DNA of 64,000 nt from Pseudomonas poae (GCA_004000515.1 CP034537.1:6779501-6843500); one strand, 5' to 3'; positions 7,634 through 19,080 are shown, counted from the stretch's first letter. The notes: generated from the sequence alone by a model not told the origin. Numbers and translations are program-made.

Positions 7634-9628
7634 TCAGGGGTCAAGGCGACGCTGTTGGTAGATCCAATCGACGATTTCGCCGTCAGGGGGAGTAGCCGCT
7701 GACGGTGTCGCGAAGGAGTTGGCGGACCCGGGTGTAGTCGTCTTGGTCCACGGCGGCTAGTAGCTCGGTTAGCTTGCTCTTAAGCACTTCCCACGAGAGA
7801 TGGTCTTCGTTTGCACTCATGATCATTGGTGCTGGGTGGCGACGACGTTGTCGCCGATTAGCAACTCTTCGTAAAGCTTTTCGCCAGGGCGCAGGCCAGT
7901 GAATTCGATGGCGATGTCGCCATGAGGGTTTTTATCGGAGCGCACGCTCAGGCCGGAGAGGTGAATCATCTTTTCGGCGAGTTCGACAATTTTTACGGGC
8001 TCGCCCATGTCGAGTACGAATACATCACCGCCCTGCCCCATGGAACCGGCTTGGATAACTAACTGTGCCGCTTCGGGGATGGTCATGAAGTAGCGAGTGA
8101 TTTTTGGATGAGTCACCGTAATGGGACCACCCGACTTGATTTGTTTGTGAAACAGTGGGATCACGGACCCGGACGAGCCCAGTACATTGCCGAAACGGAC
8201 CATGGTGAACCGGGTTTTGTTGACGCAGGAGATGTTGAACTTATCGCCGAAAAGGACTGGCGCCAACTCGCGACTCAACGCCTGGAGAGTCAATTCCGCG
8301 AGACGCTTAGTACTTCCCATCACATTGGTCGGGCGTACAGCCTTGTCGGTAGAGATCAGGACGAAATTGGCGACCTCAGCCTGGAGCGCCGCTTGTGCCG
8401 TATTAAGCGTACCGATGACGTTATTTAGGATGCCCTCCGCAATATTGTGCTCAACCATCGGAACATGCTTATAAGCCGCAGCGTGATAAACCGTATCAAC
8501 CCGCCAACTCTTCATGATGTCCAATAACTTAGGGGGATTGCGTACAGAGCCAAGGATCGGTAGTAACCTTACCGGCAGCGACTCTCGAATCACCCGCTGC
8601 TCTAGTTCCGAGAGAATACTGTAGAGATTGAACTCGCTGTGCTCGAAGAGCAGCAGCGTAGTAGGGCGTAGAGATATGATCTGGCGGCAGAGTTCAGCAC
8701 CAATGGAACCACCGGCTCCAGTCACCATTACACATTGCCCCCTGATGCAACGTTCCAAAAGCTCGGCTTGAGCGGGAACAGCATCCCGACCCAAAAGGTC
8801 AGCAATGTCGACCTCTTGGATATCGTCGACTTTCACACGTCCACTGGCCAGGTCCATAAATCCAGGAACACTGCGTACATGTAGCGGGAAACCTTCAAGG
8901 AAGCTAAGAATTTCACGACGGCGACCTCGATTGGATGAGGGAATAGCCAGAAGGATCTCTTGCACACCGGTAGCGTCGATCATGCGCTGGATATGCTTGG
9001 GCTTATAAACCTGAAGACCGGAAATAACCCGATCGGCAATACTGCCGTCGTCATCGATAAAAGCAACCGGGCGCATCAAACGCCCCATCCGCAGCGCTGC
9101 AACCAGCTGATTGCCGGCTGCGCCCGCGCCATAGATAGCAACACGGGGAAGACCATCCTCACGACTGGCAAACGGCACGTGTTTGGATGCGGAGAACCAA
9201 TCCCCCAGAAAGTACTGACGCATCGCCAAGCGCAGCCCGCCAACCAAGATCAGGCTGAGCCACCAATAAATGAAGACAATTGAGCGCGGGACAACGTGTG
9301 CCTGATTGCTGTTCCAATACACAACAAGCCCCAGTATCAAGGCTGATAAAGTGACCGCTTTAAAGATTGCGATGAGGGCATCGTTACCGAAATACCGCAT
9401 GACTGCGCGGTACATCCCAAAACGAACGAACAACGGGATTGCAACCACTGGCGCTGCAACAAATAACCATAGATGGTCTCGAAAAGGAGTGATCATCTCA
9501 TCAACCCCCAGCCGCACAATAAACGCCAACCAAAGAGCAGCCCAAACAACCAAAATGTCGGTAGTCACTTGAATTAGCCGTTTGTTGCGGCGCGGCAATC
9601 CCACAAGAATCGCCCGTAACCTTTCCAT
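7634..9628 (-). CDS. wbpM: WbpM-type nucleotide-sugar 4,6-dehydratase (two frameshifts near the 3' end)
   Basis: Membrane-anchored UDP-GlcNAc C6 dehydratase, which makes the 4-keto-6-deoxy precursor of QuiNAc/FucNAc. The N-terminus has four hydrophobic segments (VVWAALWLAFIVRLG and on). Next come a first nucleotide-binding fold (VAIYGAGAAGNQL) and the catalytic SDR domain (MVTGAGGSIGAELCRQI, ISTDKAVRPTNVMGSTKR). The natural M..K active-site pair of the WbpM/FlaA1 long form is visible in that last stretch. The protein stops after QHQ as read. Adding one C at 7828-7829 and removing one from the run at 7686-7690 continues it as PMIMSANEDHLSWEVLKSKL to GEIVDWIYQQRRLDP. The total is 664 residues, essentially the size of Pseudomonas WbpM. 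It is the last gene of the O-antigen locus. Confidence 0.93.
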
Positions 9629-9688
9629 AATCCCTTCGTCCACCTGAAAACGTTTCTGTTTTTTATGAATGTGCAGCCAGATGCTGCC

Positions 9689-10714
9689 TCAGTTAGTGGC
9701 AACCTTTTCCAATTCGCCCGCATGAAACTTAAGCGCCAGCGCAATCAACGGCAAATAAGCCAACACAACACCTACAGCTCCGTCCAGCTCCAGCATGACC
9801 ACGCACATCGCAACCGGTAATAGCCAGAGCAGATTCAGCCCTGCAACAGCGAGTGTTACTGATAAATGATTACCGTACCGCCGGGAGGCAAATTGATACG
9901 CGTGACTGCGATGGGCCTCGTATACCTTGTCACCACGTACGAGACGGCGGACCAATGTAAAGGTTGCATCTACGATGAATACGCCCAACAGAATTAGCCA
10001 TGCCCATAGCAACTGAGAGGATGCCCAAGCAGCCTGGATTGAAAAAATACCCAGGATGATTCCAAGAAACCCACTGCCAGCGTCCCCCATAAATATACGG
10101 GCAGGTGGAAAGTTCCAACATAGAAAGCCCGCTACTGCCATTGCCAGAACGAGTGGTAGCAGAACAAGGCTTGTGTGACCGCTTAAAACATAAAGCAGAC
10201 ACATACCCAAGCACGCACAAATAGCTTCAATGCTGGCAATACCGTCGATTCCATCCATGAAATTGTACAAATTAAGCATCCAGACCAGATAGAAAGCTGC
10301 AAGAACGCCACCGGGCCAACCGGGGTTTACACTGGCACCGAAGAGCACTAGCACAGGCAAGCCACCTAACCAATATAGTGCCCATGCAGAGGCCGCAAAA
10401 TGCCCTAATAACCGCCACCGAGCCGCTATGTGCCCGTGGTCGTCCATAAAGCCAATTATTGCGATCAATGCACCCGCTCCCCCAGCGCCCATCAAGGTCT
10501 GAAAAGGCACTTCCTGTGCCCACCCAAAGAGAGACAACGCTAAAAGGAAAGACACTACGATGGCTACTCCTCCTCCCCTCGGGGTTGGAACGGAGTGGGA
10601 GCTACGAGCAATAGGAATATCAATCATGCTATGAGCGAGAGCATATCGACGCAACAACGCAGTCAGCAGATACGACAAAAGAGCAACACCAAATATAAGC
10701 CACCAATAAGTCAT
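9689..10714 (-). CDS. wbpL: WbpL-type undecaprenyl-phosphate glycosyl-1-phosphate transferase
   Basis: A 341-residue integral membrane protein with about ten helices, of the MraY/WecA family. It should load the first sugar phosphate (QuiNAc or FucNAc type in pseudomonads) onto undecaprenyl phosphate in the inner membrane. Family signatures are visible: SSHSVPTPRGGG, FMDDHGH, NLYNFMDGIDG, ARIFMGDAGSGFLG and the HRSHAYQ cytoplasmic loop. It starts at 10714, overlaps the stop of the reductase gene upstream, and precedes wbpM, the order known from P. aeruginosa O-antigen loci. The gene is intact. Confidence 0.93.
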   Translation of the reverse strand: MTYWWLIFGVALLSYLLTALLRRYALAHSMIDIPIARSSHSVPTPRGGGVAIVVSFLLALSLFGWAQEVPFQTLMGAGGAGALIAIIGFMDDHGHIAARWRLLGHFAASAWALYWLGGLPVLVLFGASVNPGWPGGVLAAFYLVWMLNLYNFMDGIDGIASIEAICACLGMCLLYVLSGHTSLVLLPLVLAMAVAGFLCWNFPPARIFMGDAGSGFLGIILGIFSIQAAWASSQLLWAWLILLGVFIVDATFTLVRRLVRGDKVYEAHRSHAYQFASRRYGNHLSVTLAVAGLNLLWLLPVAMCVVMLELDGAVGVVLAYLPLIALALKFHAGELEKVATN

Positions 10715-11676
10715 TGCTTCTTATCACTCATGTACTGTACCGCGACTGCTTTGAGCGCGTCGTTCACTGACTCCGGGGGTGTCCATTGAAGTAAGGTTCG
10801 AGTCTTCTGTATATCAACCTGTAACGACCCGCAAAGTCTCTGGGATAGGGCGCCTTTACCTACAAGCTTGGCCGCGCCGCTTAGTATCCAAGATGGGACT
10901 GGTAACAAACGGGCGGATTTTCCAAGCGCGTCTGCCGTTCTACGCAGCAACTGCGTCGTGGATAAATCTTCCCCATCACTTATCAGAAATATCTGGTTTG
11001 CCGCTGCAGGATGACTGATAGTCGTGACTATGAGATCCACGAGATTATTCAACGCTACGAGACTACGCCGGTTGTCGATAGCACCAAAAGGCAGGGGGAT
11101 GCCCTTATCCAACCATCGAATCATATTCAAAAAGTTAGCCTTGACTCCTGGTCCATATACCAAAACCGGGCGGATAATTACGATCTCCATGGCGGTGCGC
11201 TCTGCCAATGCCAGCAAACCCAGTTCAGCTTCTAGTTTCGAAACACCATATGGATCACTCGGCGCAGGGGTGTCATCAGCCGCGTAGGGCTTACCTAATC
11301 GAGTTCCTTCGCCGCTAACCTTGACTGAACTAATGAAGACAAAGCGCCGAACGCCAGCTTGGGCAGCCTGTTCTGCCAGATCTAAAGTGCCCTCTACGTT
11401 AACCTTACGAAAGGCCGCCAATGGATTAACTTCCGTATCACTCATGACATGGACACGTGCAGCACAATGAACAACAGCGTCGACGCCCATAAGGCTCTGG
11501 TACCAATTTGCACCATCAAAGGAGTCAAAGTGAACGACCTCAACATCCTCATCAAAATCGACGGCCCCATTGCGCACAGCAGCAGTGACGCGAGCGCCAT
11601 CCGCAACCAAACGACGCATCACAGCCCCACCGACAAAACCGGTAGCTCCGGTCAAGAAAACAGATTGCGGCATCAC
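10711..11676 (-). CDS. NAD-dependent epimerase/reductase of 6-deoxy sugar synthesis (WbpV/WbpK/WbjF-like)
   Basis: A 321-residue extended short-chain dehydrogenase/reductase. It has the Rossmann motif FLTGATGFVGGAVMRRL, the catalytic SSVKVSG...YGVSK set with Tyr and Lys in DPYGVSKLEAE, and a small substrate domain. Neighbours wbpL and wbpM show its role: reducing the C4-keto group of the WbpM product to make UDP-QuiNAc or UDP-FucNAc in the cytoplasm. The stereochemistry (WbpV- or WbpK-like) cannot be told by eye. The start is GTG at 11676 with ATG at 11673; this overlaps the repaired stop of the upstream glycosyltransferase, which signals tight translational coupling. Confidence 0.85.
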   Translation of the reverse strand: MMPQSVFLTGATGFVGGAVMRRLVADGARVTAAVRNGAVDFDEDVEVVHFDSFDGANWYQSLMGVDAVVHCAARVHVMSDTEVNPLAAFRKVNVEGTLDLAEQAAQAGVRRFVFISSVKVSGEGTRLGKPYAADDTPAPSDPYGVSKLEAELGLLALAERTAMEIVIIRPVLVYGPGVKANFLNMIRWLDKGIPLPFGAIDNRRSLVALNNLVDLIVTTISHPAAANQIFLISDGEDLSTTQLLRRTADALGKSARLLPVPSWILSGAAKLVGKGALSQRLCGSLQVDIQKTRTLLQWTPPESVNDALKAVAVQYMSDKKQ

Positions 11677-12928
11677 AGACGTCCTGTACGCAAGGTTGCA
11701 TCACGAAACAGTTGCTCCAGACGAGCCAAGAGCGAAGGCTTCGAATAGTTGGCCAGATAGTACTTACGACCAGCCCCCCCATGCGAATACGCTCACTCTC
11801 ATCAGTGGTCGCCAATTCAAGCGTAATACGTGCAAGGGCGGCGGCGTCACCGGATGAGCATGCCAGCCCAGCGCCCGATGCCTTGATAACGTGTGCCGCC
11901 TCACCGTTAATCATCCCGAGGATAGGCTTGCCAGAGGCAAGATAAGCCTGAACCTTGCCCGGGATGGTTTTTTCGAAAACATCATTAGTCTTGAGCGAAA
12001 CCAGCAAGGCATCTGCGCACGCGAATAAGCCAGGCATTTCCTCCAAGGGGTGACGGCCCAACAGCAAGACATTATCCAGACCACGTGTTTTAACCTGGTC
12101 GGCTAGCCAATCGCTCATACGGCCATCGCCCACGATGACCCAACGCACCGCTACACTCCCCACCAAGGTCTGTGCAGCCTCTATCACAGCAGGTAAATCC
12201 TGCGCCTCTCCCAGATTACCTGCAAACAAAACAGTAAAAACCGAAGGATCATGTATCAGCAATGCGGAGGGAGGCGGTGTAGTACTGGAAAAATCATCCT
12301 CTGCCCAACTCGGAAAGTAAACGATTCGCCGCTGCTCAATTTCGCGCGAGCAGTAACGTTGCACATTTTCAAAAAAACCGTGGGATTGGAGTAGCAGATA
12401 ATCCGCTCGATTGTATATCCAGGAAACTACTTTTCCGACACATCTCAATAACTGGCGTTGCCGTATCACGCCGACCGCACGAAGCGTTTCTGGCCACAAA
12501 TCCAGAACCCAAATAAACACCGGAGCTTTTTTCAAACGACCGATTATGAGCGCAGGGATAGCCGCCATGATGGGCGATACTGCGTATACGAAAACTGCAT
12601 CAAACTTTTTACCACGTAGCTTCCAAGTACCCAGCGTGGAGGCCACAGTGAAAAAAGAGAGGTAGTTAAGAATTAGATTGATGCTTCGTTTGCCTCGCGG
12701 GATCAGTGGCACACGTACGACAGTTGCACCGGAATAGTTATTGAAGCTTTCAGGCTTAGTACGGTAACGTTCATACACCGTACCTTCCGGGTAGTTCGGC
12801 AACCCGGTCAATACTGTAACTATATGTCCTTTTTCCGAAAAGTCGCGAACAAGGTCGTTGATACGCATATTTTCGGGCCAAAAATATTGCGTCACCACTA
12901 AAATATTCAGCTTGTTATTATCAGGCAT
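11673..12928 (-). CDS. WbuB-like glycosyltransferase family 4 (L-FucNAc transferase), frameshifted
   Basis: A GT-B glycosyltransferase: N-terminal NILVVTQYFWPENMRINDLV, VLTGLPNYPEG, then the donor-binding C-terminal domain (VLFAGNLGEAQDLP, ALLVSLKTNDVFEKTIPGK, YLASGKPIL). Its place directly after fnlABC matches WbuB/WbjE, which add L-FucNAc to the WbpL-loaded lipid. The frame is lost in the G run at plus-strand 11774-11780. One extra G restores RKYYLANYSKPSLLARLEQL to the stop at 11673 and gives 418 residues. As read, the frame runs on into the next gene to 11552. Start ATG 12928 follows the fnlC stop closely; ATG 12934 is also possible. Confidence 0.82.
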
Positions 12929-12941
12929 CAGCATAGCTCGA

Positions 12942-14073
12942 TCAGTAACGCTTCCAGACAATGCGACTCACATAATCTGTATAACTATGAACAAGCCTGA
13001 CAATTTTCTCTGAAACGTTAGGCATACTGTAATCATTTACCAGTCGCAAGGTCCGGCGCTCCCCCGTACCTTGACTTTCAAGAACGCTGAGCCCTTGTAG
13101 TACACGATCAACCTCAAGCCCGACCATCATGACAGCCGCTTCCTCCATACCCTCGGGTCGCTCGTGTGCTTCTCGAATGTTCAACGCGGGAAAGTTAAGA
13201 ATGGACGATTCTTCATTGATCGTGCCGCTGTCCGACAATACGGCCTTTGAAGTGAGTTGCAATTTATTGTAGTCCCTGAAACCTAATGGCTTGAGCAGCT
13301 GCACATTCTTATGGAATTTGACACCCATCGCCTCTACGCGTTTTTTGCGTACGTGGGTGGGTCGATACAATGACCGGAAGATCATAGTACGCCCCGACGG
13401 TATTCAAAACTGCCACCAATTTTAGGAAATTTCTGTCCGAATCAATATTTTCTTCACGGTGAGCGCTACACACAAAAAATTTGCCAGGCTTCAAACCAAG
13501 ACGTTCAAGCACGTCAGAACCTTCGATGCCAGACCTATAGTGGTTTAGCACCTCAAACATTGGACTGCCCGTCTTGACTATCATGTCTGGTGGCAAACCT
13601 TCACGTAGCAGGTAATCCCTAGCGATGGTGCTGTAGGTCATGTTGATATCGGCCGTATGATCAACAATCCGTCGGTTAACTTCTTCAGGGACGCGCATAT
13701 CGAAACAACGATTGCCCGCCTCCATGTGGAATGTCGGAATTTTGCGGCGTTTGGCAGGAATAACCGCCATGCAGCTGTTGGTGTCTCCGAGAACCAATAG
13801 AGCTTCCGGCAAAACCTGAGCCAGTACACGATCAATGGAAATGATCACATTACCAATGGTTTCCGCACCATTTGCACCCGCAGCATTCAAGAAGTGGTCG
13901 GGCTTGCGGATATCCAAATCCTGAAAAAAAATCTCGTTGAGTTCGTAGTCGTAATTTTGCCCGGTATGAACCAAAATATGGTCACAGTGTTCGTCCAGAG
14001 CGGCGATGACCCTCGATAGACGAATAATTTCAGGACGTGTTCCAACGACCGTGACGATTTTCAATTTTTTCAT
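12942..14073 (-). CDS. fnlC: UDP-N-acetyl sugar 2-epimerase (FnlC/WbjD, WbpI family), frameshifted
   Basis: Non-hydrolysing 2-epimerase of the UDP-GlcNAc 2-epimerase superfamily. Signatures are [61 protein letters not shown] and, in the second piece, [14 protein letters not shown] and [16 protein letters not shown]. After fnlA and fnlB it should perform the last step to UDP-L-FucNAc, by C2 epimerisation. WbpI, which acts on UDP-GlcNAc(3NAc)A, is a close relative and cannot be excluded. The frame breaks at the run of six A's on the minus strand near 13340-13346. Five A's give HPRTQKRVEAMG and a full 376 residues. Confidence 0.87.
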
Positions 14074-14097
14074 GATTATATCTACTTGAGAATATAT

Positions 14098-15219
14098 TTA
14101 GACTTCTGTACCCACCGGCAACACATAGGTATCCGGGAGATCGCGATTGAACACCTCGTTGGCCCAGAGCATTACAATCATCTCGTCATTACCCACGTTG
14201 GTAATATCATGGGTCCAACCAGGTACCGTCTCGACAATCTGCGGTTTTTCGCCGGTGGTACATAATTCGTAAAACTCTCCCGACACGATGTGACGGAAAC
14301 GAAAACAAGCATGCCCCCTTATTACGAGAAATTTCTCGGTTTTGGAATGATGGTAGTGCCCGCCACGAGTGATGCCTGGATACGCAGTAAAATAAGAGAA
14401 CTGGCCAGAATCCTGGGTCTTGAGCATCTCGACAAAGACGCCTCGCTGATCACCATACTTTGGAACGTCGTAGGTGAAGCGTTCTGGAGGGAAATAACTT
14501 AAGTACGTCGAATAAAGTGCCCTTGTCAGCCCTGCACCCACAGCTTCAGTGAGCAGCGTTTCACGACTGTCGCGGAAAGCCGTCAATTGGGCAGCTACCT
14601 CTCCGACAGTTGTTACATAGGTAGGTTGGGCTGAAACAAACGGATCACCAGTAAGCCGACCATCCATAACTTCCAGAAACTGAGCGATCACGTCATCAAT
14701 GTAAACTAGAGTCAATGCCGCGTCAGCGTTATTGATTTTGATCGGCTTATTATGAGCGATGTTATTGCAAAAAGTTGCTACGGCTGAATTATAATCAGGG
14801 CGCGCCCACTTACCGAAGACATTAGGCAAGCGAAAAATATGGACGGGGACATCATGCGTCGCGGTCAAGTCAAACAGAATCCGCTCGGCGGCCAATTTGC
14901 TGGCGCCGTAGGCATTATTCAACTCCGCTTGGCTGGAAGATGTGTAGAGCACGGGAATTTTCTTGCCACTGGCGATAATCCCTTCGCAGACCAAACGAGT
15001 CAGATCTGTATTTCCAGACCGGAAGTCCTCAGGATCGATTGGTCGATTCACACCAGCCAAATGAAATATAAAATCTGCCCGCGAGACCAATTCGTTCAGA
15101 CTAGAAATACTGTCCTCACGTGAAAACTGAGTTATTTCAACGTCTTCACGAACCTTCAGATGTGCAAGGAGGTTCTTTGCGACAAAGCCATGGCATCCCG
15201 TGATCAATACCTTCATCAC
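14098..15219 (-). CDS. fnlB: UDP-sugar C4 reductase with cupin domain (FnlB/WbjC/Cap5F)
   Basis: A 373-residue, intact, two-domain enzyme. Residues 1 to about 240 form an SDR reductase (KVLITGCHGFVAKNLLAHL, then YTSSSQAELNNAYGASKLAAE with the Tyr/Lys pair). The rest is a metal-binding cupin (TRGGHYHHSKTEKFLVIRGHACFRF). This is the architecture of Cap5F/FnlB/WbjC, which epimerises at C3 through the cupin and reduces C4 in UDP-L-FucNAc synthesis. The gene starts immediately (1 base) after the fnlA stop. Confidence 0.92.
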   Translation of the reverse strand: MMKVLITGCHGFVAKNLLAHLKVREDVEITQFSREDSISSLNELVSRADFIFHLAGVNRPIDPEDFRSGNTDLTRLVCEGIIASGKKIPVLYTSSSQAELNNAYGASKLAAERILFDLTATHDVPVHIFRLPNVFGKWARPDYNSAVATFCNNIAHNKPIKINNADAALTLVYIDDVIAQFLEVMDGRLTGDPFVSAQPTYVTTVGEVAAQLTAFRDSRETLLTEAVGAGLTRALYSTYLSYFPPERFTYDVPKYGDQRGVFVEMLKTQDSGQFSYFTAYPGITRGGHYHHSKTEKFLVIRGHACFRFRHIVSGEFYELCTTGEKPQIVETVPGWTHDITNVGNDEMIVMLWANEVFNRDLPDTYVLPVGTEV

Positions 15220-16253
15220 TTATTCCTCCAGCGCGGCTTGTTCGCCACGCTGGATTGCGCGCATGAATTCTAGTTTCAGAAGTAAAGCCTGCATCCCCTG
15301 GATATCCAAACGCTCAGTATTGTGAGAGTTGTAATCCTCCATAGCGGAGATTTTTTCCTCTCCCTGTTCGACGTACTTGCTATAGTTCAGGTCACGCAGA
15401 TCGGGCGGCACACGAAAGTACTGGCCACGGTCTTCAGCGGATGCCATTTCCTCACGACTCAGGAGTGCCTCGTACAGTTTTTTCGCCATGCCGAGTTCCG
15501 ATGACATTTATGGGATGTTCCGGAACTCCAAGCATTGAAGTCAAAGCGCGAGCCAATGTTTCAACAGTCGCCGCAGGCGCCTTCTGAACGAAAAGGTCTC
15601 CATTATTCCCATGCTCAAATGCATACAGAACTAGGTCTACAGCATCCGCAAGAGTCATCATGAAACGAGTCATATTGGGGTCAGTAATTGAAAGTGCTTT
15701 TCCAGCTCGAATCTGCTCGATGAACAACGGAATCACCGACCCCCTGGATGCCATGACATTACCGTATCGTGTACCACATATGACGGTTTTGGAATCGTCG
15801 ACGTTGCGAGATTTGGCGACCATGACCTTTTCCATCATCGCCTTGGAGATTCCCATAGCGTTGATTGGATAAACAGCCTTATCAGTGCTTAGACAAACGA
15901 CGCGCTTGACTTCGTTTTGAATAGCCGCCTCCAGTAAGTTTTCAGTGCCAATGACATTGGTTTTCACTGCCTCCATCGGATGAAATTCGCAAGAAGGAAC
16001 TTGTTTGAGGGCGGCCGCGTGAAAAATATAATCTACCCCCTAGTAGCATTTAGAATACTTTGGTAGTCACGCACATCACCGATATAAAACTTAAGCTTCC
16101 TATTATTGTAGTGCTTGCGCATATCGTCTTGCTTCTTTTCATCGCGACTAAATATACGAATCTCAGCAATATCAGTCTCTAGAAACCGTCTGAGTACTGC
16201 ATTACCAAAAGAGCCTGTGCCGCCTGATATGAGAAGCTTTTTTCATCAAACAT
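15220..16253 (-). CDS. fnlA: UDP-GlcNAc 4,6-dehydratase/5-epimerase (FnlA/WbjB/Cap5E), three frameshifts
   Basis: The soluble SDR dehydratase that opens the UDP-L-FucNAc route. Pieces read MFDEK, then LLISGGTGSFGNAVLRRFL and FSRDEKKQDDMR. These are followed by HAAALKQVPSCEFHPMEAVKTNVIGTENLL, LSTDKAVYPINAMGISKAMMEKVM and finally KLYEALLSREEMA. Three homopolymer breaks occur: T run 16238-16243 (one short), C run 16038-16042 (one short), T run 15478-15483 (one long). Correcting them gives 344 residues, as expected for FnlA. The recognisable active-site lysine lies in TDKAVYPINAMGISK. It precedes fnlB directly. Confidence 0.87.
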
Positions 16254-16519
16254 AACTAAATCAAACCTCAATATTGTAAACCCAAATCAGAGCGCAACCC
16301 GACACAGTAAAAAACCACATATATTCAGACCGCTCTCCTTGAGACCCTTGTCAGTACCCGATCTAGTGTTCAACCGCGTTAGAAGCAATCTTCCTATACG
16401 GTAAAGCATACCATTCCACGTGCGAGCGCCATAGCAAAATCACTTTAAGCGCCGCAAGGGATGACAAATCTTCCAAAATACAACAACATACCCAACTCAA
16501 CGTCTCAAATAAGCCAAAA
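16254..16519. other. AT-rich gap between hisF and fnlA
   Basis: No open frame with recognisable content is seen on either strand of these 266 bases. It is the largest gap inside the O-antigen gene series and could hold a promoter for the fnlABC-wbpLM part. No clear -35/-10 pair was identified. Confidence 0.4.
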
Positions 16520-17312
16520 TCAATTTACTGAATCAGGTTTCAAGGCTACAAAAACTAATGCATCTTTTTGCTCAGGGCTAGGGTAGTTGATTAGGACGGC
16601 TCGATAAGCCCCCTTAAAAACGAAAAGACTTCCCGCTGCCACACCTACAACACCACAGGCCAAAATTACGTCTTGAATATGCTGTAAAGAGCCGCCCCCG
16701 CCTAAAAAAAGTAACTGGTATGCTTACGGCTTTGCGCAGATCTACCGACAGATCAATATCATAACCCTTCATACGACCATCATTGTCGATAGAGTTAATA
16801 ACAATCTCGCCTGCCCCTAGCTTTTCCATTTCAACGGCAACATCAAGTACGTCTCGCTTGGTGTTGCGTGTGCCATTATGAGTCCACACGTCATGACGCT
16901 TACTCAGCACACGCCTTTTGTGATCAAGCACGACCACAACACTCTGACGGCCGATTTCATCAGCTATTCTGGTTATTAACAAAGGGTCCGCTAAAGCAGC
17001 CGCGCTTATGGCAACTTTTTCGACGCCTAGCGCAATAATACGTTTAGCCTGCTCCGGCGTACGAATACCTCCGCCGTAGCACAACGGCATTCTACACTCC
17101 GCAGCCAGATGCGCGATTTGTTTATAATTCGGCTCACTGCCATTCACAGTGGCATCGATGTCCATAACAATCAGTTCATCGGCTTCCTTTTCGTTAAAAA
17201 TTCGAACTGCATTGATAGGGTCTCCAACGTACTTGGAATCCTTAAAACGTACAGTTTTCACCAATCCGCCATCCTGAATCAGGAGGCACGGTATAATTCG
17301 AGGTCTCAACAT
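16520..17312 (-). CDS. HisF-like cyclase subunit of the O-antigen amidotransferase system, frameshifted
   Basis: A TIM-barrel protein of the HisF family (PRIIPCLLIQDGGLVKTVRF, VGDPINAVRIFNEKEADELIVMDIDAT, CRMPLCYGGGIRTPEQAKRI, GAGEIVINSIDNDGRMKGYD). In O-antigen loci such HisH/HisF pairs pass ammonia to WbpG-type enzymes that make acetamidino sugars, separate from histidine synthesis. The frame is lost in the A run at plus-strand 16704-16710 (seven where six fit). Removing one base continues it as LGGGGSLQHIQDVILACGVV to a stop at 16520, 263 residues. The gene begins 1 base after the hisH stop. Confidence 0.85.
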
Positions 17313-17313
17313 T

Positions 17314-17929
17314 TTATAGTTCCGCGAAATTCTTTAATAGCCCCACGCCGAAGTGATGGCTCTTCTCCGGATGAAACTGAACACCATAGATGTTATCCAC
17401 GGCAACTACGCAGCTGAAATCCAGACCGTACGATGCGTGCGCGATCGAATGGTCAACATTGTTACATTCAAAATAAAATGAGTGGAGAAAGTAGAAACGA
17501 GCGCCGCGATCCAACCCTTTAAACAGAGGCGAGCCGCATGCGGGGAGCACATCGTTCCAGCCCATGTGAGGGTAGAGCAAGTCGTTCAAGGCCCTCACAG
17601 TTTCGAAAATGACGGACCCGTCCCGGCACCCAGCCAAGCCCGGGCAAATCCCCCTCCTCACTTGAGTCCGCAAGAATTTGCATACCAACACAGACGCCAA
17701 TAACCGGAACCTTTCTAACGAGCACCAGATCATCTAGTGCTGGGCGCATACCAGAATCGTCCAAAAGAGCCATGGCGTGATCAAATGCACCGACTCCCGG
17801 TAAGATAAGCTTGGTTGCCCCTTGCAACTCTTCGGCTGAACGGGCAACTGTAACTGGGATGTGCAGCCGCCTGTAAACATTGACAAATGCCTGAATATTA
17901 CCCAATCCATAATCGATGATGGTTATCAT
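17314..17929 (-). CDS. HisH-like glutamine amidotransferase subunit, frameshifted
   Basis: Class-I glutamine amidotransferase of the HisH type that releases ammonia for its HisF partner. [33 protein letters not shown], and the nucleophile block [11 protein letters not shown] give Cys near residue 82. The second piece has [10 protein letters not shown] with the catalytic His and Glu. The frame breaks at the G run 17570-17572. Removing one base gives [13 protein letters not shown] and a total of 204 residues. Its ATG overlaps the wbpG stop by the ATGA pattern, linking it to the O-antigen amidotransferase and not to the his operon. Confidence 0.87.
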
Positions 17930-19055
17930 CTAAAAAGCCTTCTCTCAAGTCCCAAGGCACTGATTAAACGCGAACCAACGCCAATTAGGAAACGCTTGTT
18001 ACGATATTTACGATAAGTCGTATTTTCACCGTCAAAAATCTCCTGTAATTGGCTTACGGAGAGATCGAGCTTGCTAGCAACGTACTCAAATTCACTTTTA
18101 AGGAAATTTTCAGACAGCTCAGGTTCTGCAATCCTCTTGAGAGCCTCATCCCTATTCATCTGGCCTGTCATTATCAGACTAGAAAAATGCGCTCTACGCT
18201 TTTCATAACCAAATTTTTGGGGAAGCCAATAATCCTCGTAAAATCTTGTGAATCTAGATTCATGATGCTTGTGCTGAAATTTTTTCCATCCATATAGACG
18301 CTCTAGTGTTTCCTCGGCTTCCGATTTAATGTAAGGAACCAGATTAAGTGGTTTAACAACCTGCATTCCAAGAAAACGCTGATATAAGATTTTATATACA
18401 AGAATATCAGCAATCGGGAAGCTTTTAAGCTTCCGATTACCATAACGCCGATGTATATCCATAAACAAAGTCTTGTCAATTCCCGGATACCCTCCCCACT
18501 CTTCGGGTTCTCGACAGCATTCTGTTGAATAATTAGCACCTGTCAAAACAAATTTTATACGATGTTTCCTTGCAAACTTATACAGCGCAGAAAAAAAGCA
18601 GCATCTTGAGGCAAATCTTGATCAGGAATTTGAGACCGAAGGAAAGCAAGTTGCAAATCCTTCATTTCCTGCCAGTTAATAACTTCGGTGAATAGATCAA
18701 GGCCCAGCCCATCCACAAGCTTTTCGATGTTACTCACCGCCTGATCGGTATTCCAACCTGCATCAACATGAAATAGCAAAGGACGCAAACCCATTACTTC
18801 TTTAACAACATAAGCAGTATAAGAGCTATCCAGTCCGCCGCTTAAACCGATAATACAATCAAAATCCTTACCGCGGCCATTTGCCTTAATCTTGTCGGCA
18901 AGCCTCATGAGCTTCTCGTACCCAAGAGCACCTGTATTCCAACTCGGAAGAATATTTTTTTGATAATTACGGCAATAATCACACACACCGTCGTCATCGA
19001 AATTAATATTAGGATCAGAAGTATCCATAATACAGTTAGAACAAATTTTATACAT
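17926..19055 (-). CDS. wbpG: WbpG/LfnA-type N-acetyl sugar amidotransferase, frameshifted
   Basis: An ATP-pyrophosphatase (PP-loop) enzyme that, with HisH and HisF, converts an acetamido group of a nucleotide sugar to acetamidino. N-terminal zinc-type cysteines [24 protein letters not shown] and the PP-loop [20 protein letters not shown] are clear. The C-terminal part has [19 protein letters not shown]. The frame breaks in the A run 18591-18597. One extra base gives [16 protein letters not shown] and about 376 residues from ATG 19055; a GTG at 19067 is an alternative start. Homologues act on Man(2NAc3N)A (WbpG) or on L-FucNAc (LfnA), and the presence of fnlABC makes the second plausible. Confidence 0.87.
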
Positions 19056-19080
19056 AACATTTCTCACTAATTACACTCAA

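Noticed and set aside
16520..17929. HisH and HisF as histidine-pathway genes
   Set aside because: They are coupled to wbpG inside the O-antigen locus, so they are the accessory pair for sugar amidination, not the his operon copies.
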